NCBI GenBank assembly: GCA_903890485.1
Contig: CAITBM010000132.1
Span: 1-64,000 of the forward strand
Reading direction: 5' to 3'
DNA length: 64,000 nt
From: an uncultured Opitutaceae bacterium
Lineage (GTDB): Bacteria; Verrucomicrobiota; Verrucomicrobiia; Opitutales; Opitutaceae
The notes beneath the pieces were generated by a model. It saw nothing but the letters and a program-made list of their open reading frames with translations. It had not been told where the DNA came from and searched no databases. Position numbers and translations under genes: made by a program. Every line of letters starts with the position of its first letter. Position 1 is the stretch's first letter. Below, piece after piece: positions 25,231 through 33,830 of the stretch.

Positions 25231-25728
25231 ATGCCCGATCCGGGAAATATCTTAGTCGTTTGCACGGGGAATATTTGCAGAAGCCCGATGGGCGCCGCTC
25301 TCCTCCAGCATGCGCTCCGCGCCGAGGCTGAACCCCTGCGCTCGCTGCGCGTCGGCTCGGCCGGGGTCGCCACCCGCGGCGGGGAGCCGGCCAGCCAGAA
25401 TGCGATCACGGCGCTCAAGAAGGTCGGCGTCGACCTCCAGGGCCACACGAGCCGCAGGATCACCCAGGAGATGCTCGACCAGGCCGCGCTCGTCCTCTGC
25501 ATGACCGAGTCCCACCGCGACATGATCGAACTCTCGGCAAATCCCGTGCCGGAGCGGCTTTACCTTTTCAGGGAGTTTGCCGGCGACCCGCTCAGCCGGG
25601 AGGTTCCCGACCCCTACGGCATGCACCTCTCCGCCTACGAGGCCTGCCGGGACGAGCTGGTGGACGCCATCCCGTCGATCGTCTCCTTCCTGAGGACCCT
25701 GCAGGGGGACCCGCCGCCGAGGGCCTAG
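25231..25728 (+). CDS. Low-molecular-weight protein phosphatase (Tyr/Arg type)
   Basis: A 165-residue LMW-PTP. The nucleophile loop is VVCTGNICRSPMG, the CX5R motif starting at Cys11. The general-acid Asp lies in EVPDPYGMHLSAYEACRDEL. The Thr at position 2 of the loop (CTGNICRS) resembles bacterial YwlE-like phosphatases that act on phosphoarginine or on regulatory phosphotyrosine. It is short and complete. Nothing adjacent suggests its substrate; a capsule or kinase partner gene is not visible within several kilobases. Confidence 0.88.
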   Translation: MPDPGNILVVCTGNICRSPMGAALLQHALRAEAEPLRSLRVGSAGVATRGGEPASQNAITALKKVGVDLQGHTSRRITQEMLDQAALVLCMTESHRDMIELSANPVPERLYLFREFAGDPLSREVPDPYGMHLSAYEACRDELVDAIPSIVSFLRTLQGDPPPRA

Positions 25729-25747
25729 GGACCTGCCGGGCGGGAGC

Positions 25748-25763
25748 GGGGCAAGGTTGCCCC
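25748..25763. repeat. Perfect short hairpin before glyA
   Basis: GGGGCAA-GG-TTGCCCC forms a perfect inverted repeat in the 98-base gap between the phosphatase and glyA. It has no T-run directly after it. It may be a weak terminator or a leader hairpin of glyA. I do not see glycine-riboswitch elements here. Confidence 0.4.
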
Positions 25764-25826
25764 ACCTAAAGGCATCGAAAAAGTTTTGCCTCCGCACCAG
25801 ATTGCGCGAGCGTTGCTTTTTTCCCC

Positions 25827-27092
25827 ATGCTCAACACCGCGCCGCTCAAGAGCCTCGATCCTGAAATCTACTCCGCCATCGCCTCCGAACTCGGGCGCCA
25901 GCAGAGCCACATCGAGCTGATCGCCTCGGAGAACTTCACCTACCCTGCCGTCCTGGAGGCCCAGGGCAGCGTCCTCACCAACAAGTACGCGGAGGGCTAC
26001 CCGGGCCGGCGCTGGTACGGCGGGTGCGAGTTCGTGGACAAGGTGGAGACCCTGGCCATCGAGCGCGCAAAGCTCCTGTTCGGAGCCGAGCACGCCAACG
26101 TGCAGCCGCACTCCGGCTCGCAGGCCAATTTCGCCGTCTACACCTCCGTGCTCCAGCCCGGGGACAAGATCCTCGCCATGAACTTGAGCCACGGCGGCCA
26201 CCTGACGCACGGCAACCCCGCGAACTTCTCGGGCAAGCTCTACCAGGTGGTAGCCTATGGCGTCCGCGAGAACGACAACCTGATCGACTACGACCAGCTC
26301 GCCGAGGTGGCCCAGAGGGAGAAGCCGAAGATGATCACGGTGGGGGCCAGCGCGTACTCCCGCGTGATCGACTTCGCCCGCATGGGCGAGATCGCCCGCA
26401 GCTGCGGAGCCCTGCTCTTCGCCGACATCGCCCACATCGCGGGCCTCGTGGCCACGGGCCACCACCCCTCGCCGGTGCCGCATGCCGACTTCGTCACGAC
26501 GACGACCCACAAGACGCTTCGCGGCCCCCGCGGCGGGCTCATCCTCTGCCGCGCGGCGCACGCCAAGGCCCTCGACTCGGCCGTGTTCCCGGGCGCCCAA
26601 GGCGGCCCCTTGATGCACGTGATCGCGGCCAAGGCCGTGTGCTTTGCCGAGTGCCTGAAGCCCGAGTTCAAGGACTACAGCGAGCAGGTCATTAAGAATG
26701 CCCGTGCGCTCGCCTCGGCCATGGGCTCGCGGGGCTACCGCATCGTTTCCGGGGGAACCGACAACCACCTGCTGCTGGTCGACCTAAGGAGCAACCTGCC
26801 GGAACTGACCGCCAAGAAGGCCCAGGAGACGCTCGATCTGGCCAATATCACCTGCAACAAGAACACCGTTCCCTTCGAGACCCGTTCCCCGTTCCAGGCC
26901 TCCGGCATCCGCCTGGGGACCCCGGCGGTGACGACCCGGGGATTCCTCGAGCCGGAGATGGCCGAGATCGCCGAGCTGATCGACACGGTGCTCCGCGCGA
27001 TCGGGACCGAGGGGGAGGTCCCAACCCTTGCGAAGGTCAAGGCCCGGGCGGCCGCCCTCTCTGCCCGCTTCCCGCTTCCCTATTCACTCTAG
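25827..27092 (+). CDS. glyA: Serine hydroxymethyltransferase
   Basis: A 421-residue PLP enzyme that interconverts serine and glycine with tetrahydrofolate. Landmarks are [54 protein letters not shown], and the PLP-lysine site [15 protein letters not shown]. The C-terminus has [15 protein letters not shown]. Length and motif order are standard. It is followed after three bases by an MFS gene with a GTG start, so the two are probably one transcript, though no functional link is obvious. Confidence 0.97.
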   Translation: MLNTAPLKSLDPEIYSAIASELGRQQSHIELIASENFTYPAVLEAQGSVLTNKYAEGYPGRRWYGGCEFVDKVETLAIERAKLLFGAEHANVQPHSGSQANFAVYTSVLQPGDKILAMNLSHGGHLTHGNPANFSGKLYQVVAYGVRENDNLIDYDQLAEVAQREKPKMITVGASAYSRVIDFARMGEIARSCGALLFADIAHIAGLVATGHHPSPVPHADFVTTTTHKTLRGPRGGLILCRAAHAKALDSAVFPGAQGGPLMHVIAAKAVCFAECLKPEFKDYSEQVIKNARALASAMGSRGYRIVSGGTDNHLLLVDLRSNLPELTAKKAQETLDLANITCNKNTVPFETRSPFQASGIRLGTPAVTTRGFLEPEMAEIAELIDTVLRAIGTEGEVPTLAKVKARAAALSARFPLPYSL

Positions 27093-27095
27093 CCG

Positions 27096-28439
27096 GTGAG
27101 CGCCCCGTCCCCCACCGCCGGCGCCGACGCGCCCGCCCCGAAGCGCGCCCTCTCGCTCGGCGTGATCTTTCTCACGCTCCTGATCGACCTGATCGGCTTC
27201 TCGATCATCTTCCCGCTCGGCCCCGACCTGGTGGCCTACTACCTGAAGATTGACGGCCACTCGGGCGTCCTGGGGTGGCTGCTCTCGGAGAGCGAGTCGG
27301 TCGCCCGGGCCCTCGGCCAGAGCCACGCCTTCGCCGATGTCCTTTTCGGCGGCTTACTCACCAGCTTCTACGCCATCCTGCAGTTCGTCTTCTCGCCGTT
27401 CTGGGGCGCCCTCTCGGACAAGCGCGGCAGGCGCGGGGTCCTTCGGATGACGGTCGCCGGGACCGCGCTCGGCTACCTTCTGTGGATTGTGAGCGGCTCC
27501 TTCTGGATGTTCATCCTCTCCCGGATCGTGAGCGGCGCCTTCAGCGGGAACCTCTCGGTCGCGACGGCTGCCGTGGCCGACGTCACGACCCGCCAGGAGC
27601 GCTCCCGCGCCATGGGAATCGTGGGGGCCGCGTTTGGCCTGGGCCTGGTGACCGGGCCGGTCGTGGGGGCCGCCTGCGCCCAGCTCAATCTCCTTTCCTC
27701 CCATCCCGATCTCGCCCGCTACGGCATTAACCCGTTCTCGGTGCCCGCCCTGGTCTCCTTCGGGTTCTGCCTCCTGAACCTGGTCTGGGTCAACCGGAGC
27801 TTCAAGGAGACGCTTCCGGAGAGCGCGAGGGCTGGAAAGCCGGAGATGCGCCTTCGAAACCCGATCAAGGCGATCTTCGCCCTTTCAAACCCCGACGTCC
27901 GGAGGGCCAACATCGTCGCCTTCGTCTACTCGGTCGCGTTTGTCGCGATGGAGGCCTCCGTCACCTTCCTTGCCGCGCAGCGCTTCCACTACAGCGCGGG
28001 CCAGAACGGCATGATGCTCGGCTTCCTCGGCCTGTGCTCGATCATCACCCAAGGCGTCATCGTCCGGATGATCCTGAAGCGGGCTAGCGAGATCCCCGTC
28101 CTCTGGGGCGGGCTCGTCTCGACAGGGGTCGGCCTCCTGGCGCTCGGGCTGAGCAGCGCACCGTGGATGCTCTACGTGGGCCTGGCCTTTGTCGCGACCG
28201 GCTCGGGCCTGGTTAACCCGTCCACCACCGGCCTCATTTCCCTCTATTCGACCCAGGACGAGCAGGGCAAGGTCCTCGGGATCTTCCGCTCCCTCGGTTC
28301 CCTCGCCCGGGCGTTCACCCCCATGCTTGCCGGCGCCGTGTTCTTTGTCTCGGGATCGACCAGCGTCTTCGTCTGGGCGGCCGTCCTCACCGTACTCGCA
28401 CTGGCCCTGAGCACGCGGCTCACCAAACCCGTCCGGTGA
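27096..28439 (+). CDS. MFS exporter, TetA/multidrug type
   Basis: A 447-residue inner-membrane carrier with about 12 hydrophobic helices, starting at GTG 27096. After a polar Pro/Ala-rich N-tail comes the first helix VIFLTLLIDLIGFSIIFPLG. The loop 2-3 MFS motif reads FFSPFWGALSDKRGRRGVL-like, seen here as FSPFWGALSDKRGRRGV. Helix 5 has GFGLGLVTGPVVGA-like AFGLGLVTGPVVGAACAQL, the antiporter motif C of drug/proton exporters. Substrate unknown. An acidic loop after helix 1 is longer than in TetA. Its stop is overlapped by the downstream lipoprotein gene. Confidence 0.82.
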   Translation: MSAPSPTAGADAPAPKRALSLGVIFLTLLIDLIGFSIIFPLGPDLVAYYLKIDGHSGVLGWLLSESESVARALGQSHAFADVLFGGLLTSFYAILQFVFSPFWGALSDKRGRRGVLRMTVAGTALGYLLWIVSGSFWMFILSRIVSGAFSGNLSVATAAVADVTTRQERSRAMGIVGAAFGLGLVTGPVVGAACAQLNLLSSHPDLARYGINPFSVPALVSFGFCLLNLVWVNRSFKETLPESARAGKPEMRLRNPIKAIFALSNPDVRRANIVAFVYSVAFVAMEASVTFLAAQRFHYSAGQNGMMLGFLGLCSIITQGVIVRMILKRASEIPVLWGGLVSTGVGLLALGLSSAPWMLYVGLAFVATGSGLVNPSTTGLISLYSTQDEQGKVLGIFRSLGSLARAFTPMLAGAVFFVSGSTSVFVWAAVLTVLALALSTRLTKPVR

Positions 28440-29623
28440 TGAGGCGCCTGCTTTTCGCTCTCGCAGCGTTGGCAGGAGTTTTTGCCGCCGGATGCTTCAC
28501 GGTCCAGCGCTCGGCCCCGAAGCCCGGGATCACCCACGTGGGCCCCAAGCCCGCCGTCGTGCCGGGTCACCTGGTCGGCAACGTGCTGGTGGTCGAGGAC
28601 AAGTGGGACAAGTACGGCCCCTACCACTTCATCGTCGACACCGGTTCCTCCGTCACCCTGGTCTCGCCCGAGCTGGCCAAGCGCTACGGGGGCACCGAGT
28701 CGCCCCCACCCGATGAACCCCTGGTGAGGGTGCGCTCCTCCGAGGGGGGATACGCGAGCCTAAACCCGGTCACGCTCTCCAAGTTCCAGCTCGGGAGCGC
28801 CCGCTTCGAGTTCGTGCCCGCCCTGGTCTACGACTGCTCCGACCTTTCCGCGCAGTTCGGGGTCCGCATCGACGGCATCCTCGGGTTCCCGCTCTTTAGG
28901 AAGACCGTGCTCACGCTCGACTACCCGAACACGCGGATCGTCATCCGGGACAAGATCCCGGAGGACGGGATCGCCGGGGAGACGATCCTCTTCACCAACG
29001 CCAACAAGATCCCCCTGATCCCGATCCGGCTCGGCGACCGCCAGCTGGCGGCCCTGATCGACTCGGGGAGCGCCTCGGCCCTTGACCTGAACCCGGCCGG
29101 GCTCTCGCCCTCCTACCTGTACGGCCCGGTCGAGGGACCGACCGTGAGCACGCTGGCCGGCGACCGGCCGTCGCGGGTTTGCCGCCTGTCGGGAGTCGTC
29201 CGGATCGGGGCGTTCGACGTGCCCGAGCCCATCGCCCAGATGACCGACGAGCTCTCCTCCCTGGGCGGCGCCATCCTCTCCCACTTCACAATCACCTTCG
29301 ACCAGGAGCACAATGAGGCCTTCTTCTTCCAGAACGACGCCGCGGACACGCTGCGGGTGCCCCCGCTCAAGGGGACGGGCTTAAGCTTCCGGAAGACGCC
29401 GGCCTACTGGAAGGTGGTCGGCGTGATGCCCGGCTCGCCGGCGGCCGCGGCCGGGGTCCACCAGGGGGACCTGGTGAGCCGCATCAACGGGGAACCCGCC
29501 GGCAACTTCGATCCCGCCCGCTACGACCTCCTCGTGACCACGGCCCAGTCGGTGAGCTACACCTTCATCGAGGGAACCCGCGACCGCACGCTTTCCATCG
29601 GCGTGGCGAGCCTGGTTCCCTGA
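28439..29623 (+). CDS. Aspartyl protease-PDZ lipoprotein
   Basis: About 394 residues from ATG 28439; the GTG one codon earlier is also possible. A lipobox AGVFAAGC ends the signal peptide, so it should be membrane-anchored. Two retropepsin-like half-domains carry the active-site motifs IVDTGSSVTLVSPELA (about residue 67) and LIDSGSASALDL (about residue 203); a single chain could therefore form a complete two-Asp active site. A PDZ domain follows at about 320-390 with GVMPGSPAAAAGVHQGDLVS. This suggests an envelope protease that recognises C-terminal peptides. The target is unknown. Confidence 0.8.
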   Translation: MRRLLFALAALAGVFAAGCFTVQRSAPKPGITHVGPKPAVVPGHLVGNVLVVEDKWDKYGPYHFIVDTGSSVTLVSPELAKRYGGTESPPPDEPLVRVRSSEGGYASLNPVTLSKFQLGSARFEFVPALVYDCSDLSAQFGVRIDGILGFPLFRKTVLTLDYPNTRIVIRDKIPEDGIAGETILFTNANKIPLIPIRLGDRQLAALIDSGSASALDLNPAGLSPSYLYGPVEGPTVSTLAGDRPSRVCRLSGVVRIGAFDVPEPIAQMTDELSSLGGAILSHFTITFDQEHNEAFFFQNDAADTLRVPPLKGTGLSFRKTPAYWKVVGVMPGSPAAAAGVHQGDLVSRINGEPAGNFDPARYDLLVTTAQSVSYTFIEGTRDRTLSIGVASLVP

Positions 29624-29647
29624 GGAGCCCTTTCTTTTGTTCCGGGC

Positions 29648-30943
29648 CTAGTCCCGGGCCAGGAGAAACGCAGCCGCCCCGTCGTGCCCGTCGATCCAGG
29701 GGACAGCCACGGCGCTCTTCTTCAGGCTAAAGCCGCGGTTCCGGTCGAGGAACGCCTTGATGACGCCCTCATTCTCGACCGCGTCGATGCTGCAGGTCGA
29801 GTACACCATGCGCCCGCCGGGGGCGAGGAGCCGTGCCGCGGCGCTCAGGAGCGCCCCCTGCTGGCGGGTGTGCTTGGCGAAATCGGCCTCCTGGAGCCTC
29901 CACTTGACGTCGACCCGGTGACGCATGACCCCCGTGTTCGAGCAGGGCACGTCGATGAGGATCGCGCCGTATTCGGCGGGAAGACCGTGCTCCTTAAGGA
30001 CCTTGGAGGCCCCGTCCAGGAGGTCGGCCTGCACCAGGGCGGCCCCCACCCCCGCCGTCCGGGAGAGGTTCTCGGTCAGCCGGTCGATCCGGGAGGTCGC
30101 CAGGTCCATGGCCACGATCCGGCCGGTGCCCAGGGCGTCCACGATCAGCAGGCTCTTGCCACCCGGGGCTGCGCAGAGGTCGAGGACGGTCTCCCCGGCG
30201 ATCGGCGCGAGAAGCTCCACGGACAGCCGCGTCGCCGGGTCCTGCAGGTACAGGGCCCCCGAGCGCAGGAGGGGGCCCACCTCCGCCCAATGGCCCGAGG
30301 CCACCGCGTGGAAGCCCTTCCACTGGGTTGGCTGGAGCCACTCCGGGGCGGGGCGCGAGGCGTCGCGCCACCGGGCGTAGAGCGGCGCGGGAGACTGGTT
30401 CCACTCAAGGAGGCGGCGGGTCGGGGCCGCACCGAAATCGGCGAGCCAGCGCCGCACAAGCCATTCGGGATGTGAAAAATAGTTGGCCAGGGCCTCCGCC
30501 GGCGCGATGGGGCCCGGGGCCTTCTGGACGGGTAAAATGGCGGCCATCTTCCGGACGACGGCGTTCACGAGCCTCGCCTCAGCGGGGCTCGCAAGCTCCT
30601 TGGTGCGCTCAACGGCGTGGTGGACAATCTTGGCCACCAGGCCCGGATCGCCCTCCTCGCCCGTCGATTCGATCAATTCGAAGGCCGCCACATAGAGGAC
30701 GGCTCGGGTCACAAACCGGGGGGGATGGGCCACCAGGCCCTCCAAAACGGCCTCAATCCGACCAAAATGGCGCACGACTCCATAGACCAAATGCTGGCAA
30801 CGGCCCCTTTCCGCGCCCTCCATTGAGGCCGGAAGTCCCTCGAGAAGGACGTCTATTCGCTCCCGGAGGTCGAGCCAGCGGGCAATTAGGCGCACAGCGG
30901 GCGACCACGTGTTTTGGAGACTCGGTTTGACAAGGTTCGTCAT
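29648..30943 (-). CDS. rsmB: 16S rRNA (cytosine-967 C5) methyltransferase
   Basis: About 431 residues from ATG 30943 (30967 is also in frame). An N-terminal NusB-like RNA-binding domain (about 15-150) with QHLVYGVVRHFGRIE precedes the RsmB/Sun methyltransferase. The SAM site is VLDLCAAPGGKSLLI. The two active cysteines are in IDVPCSNTGVMRH and VYSTCSIDAVENEGV. It methylates C967 of 16S rRNA. It diverges from the GreA-fusion gene with only 42 bases between start codons. Confidence 0.92.
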   Translation of the reverse strand: MTNLVKPSLQNTWSPAVRLIARWLDLRERIDVLLEGLPASMEGAERGRCQHLVYGVVRHFGRIEAVLEGLVAHPPRFVTRAVLYVAAFELIESTGEEGDPGLVAKIVHHAVERTKELASPAEARLVNAVVRKMAAILPVQKAPGPIAPAEALANYFSHPEWLVRRWLADFGAAPTRRLLEWNQSPAPLYARWRDASRPAPEWLQPTQWKGFHAVASGHWAEVGPLLRSGALYLQDPATRLSVELLAPIAGETVLDLCAAPGGKSLLIVDALGTGRIVAMDLATSRIDRLTENLSRTAGVGAALVQADLLDGASKVLKEHGLPAEYGAILIDVPCSNTGVMRHRVDVKWRLQEADFAKHTRQQGALLSAAARLLAPGGRMVYSTCSIDAVENEGVIKAFLDRNRGFSLKKSAVAVPWIDGHDGAAAFLLARD

Positions 30944-30985
30944 AATCCATTTTACTCTCCGGTTCACGCGTTCATTTGCGCAACT

Positions 30986-32821
30986 ATGAATTCCGAAGCC
31001 GTTTCCGCGCTACTAGACAAAAATCCCGCCCTCAAGGCCTCAAAGCCCAAGCTTGAGGCTATGAAGCCCGGCGCGTACGTGGTCCACCGGAGCTGGGGCT
31101 TTGGCCAGATCAAGTCCTTTGATGACACGACGCTTAAGCTCGTGATCGACTTCAAAGGCAAGAAGTCCCACTCGATGGACCCCGCCTTCTGCGTGGGGAC
31201 GATGGATGTCCTGCCGGACAACCACCTGCTGGTCCGCAAAGAGACCGAGCCGAAGAAGATCCTTGAGCTGATCGCCGAGAACCCGGCCCAGCTGATCGTC
31301 GAGGCCCTCGAATCCTACCCCAACCGCGCCACGACCGCCATCGACCTGGAGATCACGCTCTCCCAGGTGATTGGTGAGGAGAAGTTCAAGAAGTGGTGGG
31401 CCGACGCCCGGAAGGCCGTGGCCAAGGACCCCCGTGTCTCGGTCCCCGAGAAGAAGACCGAGTGCTACATCCTGCGCGAGACCCCCGTCTCGGCCGAGGA
31501 CGAGATCTTTGACCAGTTTAACTCCACCCGCTCGGCCCGCCGCAGGATCAGCCTCGCCGAGGATTTCGCCGCCGCCAGCGCCCACAAGGCCGCCCAGGCG
31601 ACCCTAACCGAGGTGCTCAAGGGAGTCGCCGACGCGGTGAAGGACAGCAACCAGCTTGACGCCGCCGAGCGCCTCTACGGGGCCGCGGTCCGCGACCGCA
31701 TCGCCAAGGTGGCCGGAGTTGACGCCGCCACGTTCGAGCCCTCCCAGGCCTCGCTCGTCGGCAACCTGCGCGACCTGCCGGCGATCGCCGAGAAGATCCC
31801 GGTACAGTTCCAGAGCCATTTCCTGGAGCTGATCAAGGACACCCACCCGATCGAGTGCCGCGACATCGTCTTCAACCTCCTGAAGGTCTCCCAGGGCAAG
31901 TTCACGACCGAGTGCATCAATTTCCTGGTTGAGAACGGCTATTCCGAGGACCTGGCATCGACCTTGAAGCGCTGGCAGACCGAGCAGAACCTGCGTGCCC
32001 CGGTCCTCCTGTGGATCGTCAAGAACCGCCACTCCAAGAAGTTCGCCAAGCTCCTGAACGACCTCATCACCCCGAGGCTCCTCTCCGCCATCTTCTTCGC
32101 GATCGACTACGAGGCCCTGCAGGCCGCGAGTGCCCGCAGGATTCCCCTGGGCGACATCCTGAGCGACGACACCGAGCTGATCGCCGACCTGCTGTCGACC
32201 GCGGACCCCGAGACGGCGCGCGACCTGGCCAACACCCTTCTCCTCAACCAGGGCTTCGAGGAACTGACCAAGAAGTCCCTCCTCGCGCGCTTCATCAAGA
32301 TCTTCCCGAACATCCAGTCCCTGGTGGCCTCCGAGGCCGAGGGCAAGGAGGACCAGTTCCTGGTCTCCCGCGAGAGCTTCGAGCGCAAGCGGGCCGAGTA
32401 CGAGACGATCGTCTCCAAGAAGATCCCCGAGAACTCCAAGGCGATCGCCACCGCCCGCGAGCACGGGGACCTCAAGGAAAACTCCGAATACAAGATGGCC
32501 AAGCAGGACCAGCAGGTCCTCATGGCGCAGAAGAGCCAGCTTGAGCGAGAGCTCGCGCGGGCCCGGATCACGGACTTCAAGGACGCCACGGTCGACCAGG
32601 TGAGCGTGGGCAGCGTCGTCGCGGTCAAGGGACCCGACGGATCGGCGCTCACTTACACGATCCTCGGCGTCTGGGACGGCGATCCCGACCGCCACGTCGT
32701 CTCCTACAAGACCCCGCTCGGAGCCGCCCTGATGGGCAAGCGCGCCGGCGACGCGGTCAAGGTGAAGACGGGCACGTCCGAGGACACCTACTCGATCGTC
32801 AGCATCGCCCGCTACGTCTAG
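30986..32821 (+). CDS. GreA/GreB-domain protein with long N-terminal extension
   Basis: A 611-residue protein from ATG 30986. The last 150 residues are a full Gre factor: a coiled coil with the acidic tip AREHGDLKENSEYKMAKQDQ and a C-terminal FKBP-like domain ending in VSYKTPLGAALMGKRAGDAV. Gre factors enter the polymerase secondary channel and rescue backtracked complexes. Residues about 27-75 (KPGAYVVHRSWGFGQIKSFD) look like a CarD/Tudor-type beta barrel. Residues about 90-450 are helical and of unknown function. Ordinary GreA is near 158 residues. Long fusions of this type are known in the PVC group. Confidence 0.85.
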   Translation: MNSEAVSALLDKNPALKASKPKLEAMKPGAYVVHRSWGFGQIKSFDDTTLKLVIDFKGKKSHSMDPAFCVGTMDVLPDNHLLVRKETEPKKILELIAENPAQLIVEALESYPNRATTAIDLEITLSQVIGEEKFKKWWADARKAVAKDPRVSVPEKKTECYILRETPVSAEDEIFDQFNSTRSARRRISLAEDFAAASAHKAAQATLTEVLKGVADAVKDSNQLDAAERLYGAAVRDRIAKVAGVDAATFEPSQASLVGNLRDLPAIAEKIPVQFQSHFLELIKDTHPIECRDIVFNLLKVSQGKFTTECINFLVENGYSEDLASTLKRWQTEQNLRAPVLLWIVKNRHSKKFAKLLNDLITPRLLSAIFFAIDYEALQAASARRIPLGDILSDDTELIADLLSTADPETARDLANTLLLNQGFEELTKKSLLARFIKIFPNIQSLVASEAEGKEDQFLVSRESFERKRAEYETIVSKKIPENSKAIATAREHGDLKENSEYKMAKQDQQVLMAQKSQLERELARARITDFKDATVDQVSVGSVVAVKGPDGSALTYTILGVWDGDPDRHVVSYKTPLGAALMGKRAGDAVKVKTGTSEDTYSIVSIARYV

Positions 32822-32892
32822 CTCCCCGGCTTTTGGGGCCAAAGGGTTACGGCGTTGCCATGGCGCGGAGAATCCGCACGTTGGGGTGAGCC

Positions 32893-33825
32893 GTGAACAC
32901 CTCCTGGGATACGCTCAAGATCCTCTCCGACCCGACTCGGCTCAGGCTGATCGCGCTCGTCATGCAGGAGGAGCTCTCGGTGGCCGAGCTCCAGGAGATC
33001 CTGGGGATGGGCCAGTCGAGGATATCCTCCCAGCTGGCGCTCCTGCGCCAGGCCAGCCTGGTGGCCGACCGCCGGGACGGTAAGAAAGCGTTCTACTCGC
33101 TTCGGGGAACCCTTCCCGCCGGGCAGCTTGCGCTCCTTAAAGCGGCCGTCGAGAGCGTCTCCGGCCTGGACGTAATCACCGAGGACGGACGCCACCTGGA
33201 GCGGGTCCTAAGCAAGCGCAGGCGAGTCTCGGAGCAGTACTTCAACATGATCGCCGGCCGGCTTGGCCGCAAACATTGCCCGGGTCGCTCCTGGGAGGCG
33301 ATCGGACGCCTGGCCCTGCATCTCGTCCCCAGCCTCGTCGTTGCCGATCTCGGCGCCGGCGAGGGCCTTATCTCGCAGCTCCTCGCCCGCAATGCCAAGC
33401 AGGTCTGGTGCATCGACAATTCCCCGAGGATGGTCGAGGTCGGCACCGAGCTCGCGAAGAAGAACGACCTTTCGAACCTGACCTACAAGTTGGGGGACAT
33501 CGAGCAGGTGCCCCTCGCCGACGAGTCGGTTGACCTGGCGATCCTTAGCCAGGCGCTTCACCACGCGATCCACCCCCATAAAGCCGTCGACGAGGCCTTC
33601 CGTATCCTGAGGCCCGGCGGCCAGCTTCTCATCCTCGAGCTCGCCGAGCACGATTTCGAGAAGGCGCGCGACCTCTACAAGGACCACTGGCTCGGTTTCA
33701 AGGAGGGCACCCTGGAGCAGTTCCTGAAGAAGGCTAAATTCATCAAGATCGAGGTCACGCCCGTGTCCAAGGAGACGGTTGAGCCCTTCTTCGAAACGCT
33801 TTTGGCGACGGGCACCAAGGCCTAG
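32893..33825 (+). CDS. ArsR-family regulator fused to SAM methyltransferase
   Basis: A 310-residue two-domain protein from GTG 32893. Residues 1-90 are an ArsR winged helix: LKILSDPTRLRLIALVMQEE, then ELQEILGMGQSRISSQLALL. Residues 140-300 are a class I methyltransferase with VADLGAGEGLISQLLA, VEQVPLADESVDLAI-like EQVPLADESVDLAILSQAL, and FRILRPGGQLLILEL. This architecture occurs in several phyla, often near methionine-cycle genes. No metH or ahcY is nearby here. Sensing SAM or SAH through the methyltransferase domain is a reasonable guess. It converges on ptsI. Confidence 0.85.
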   Translation: MNTSWDTLKILSDPTRLRLIALVMQEELSVAELQEILGMGQSRISSQLALLRQASLVADRRDGKKAFYSLRGTLPAGQLALLKAAVESVSGLDVITEDGRHLERVLSKRRRVSEQYFNMIAGRLGRKHCPGRSWEAIGRLALHLVPSLVVADLGAGEGLISQLLARNAKQVWCIDNSPRMVEVGTELAKKNDLSNLTYKLGDIEQVPLADESVDLAILSQALHHAIHPHKAVDEAFRILRPGGQLLILELAEHDFEKARDLYKDHWLGFKEGTLEQFLKKAKFIKIEVTPVSKETVEPFFETLLATGTKA

Positions 33826-33830
33826 TCCCG

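Noticed and set aside
25729-25826. Possible glycine riboswitch before glyA
   Set aside because: Only a short perfect hairpin is visible; the conserved aptamer core was not found by eye and the gap is less than 100 bases.
32822-32892. Possible SAH or SAM riboswitch before the ArsR-methyltransferase gene
   Set aside because: The 71-base gap has only a weak CCCC/GGGG hairpin and no recognisable aptamer core.
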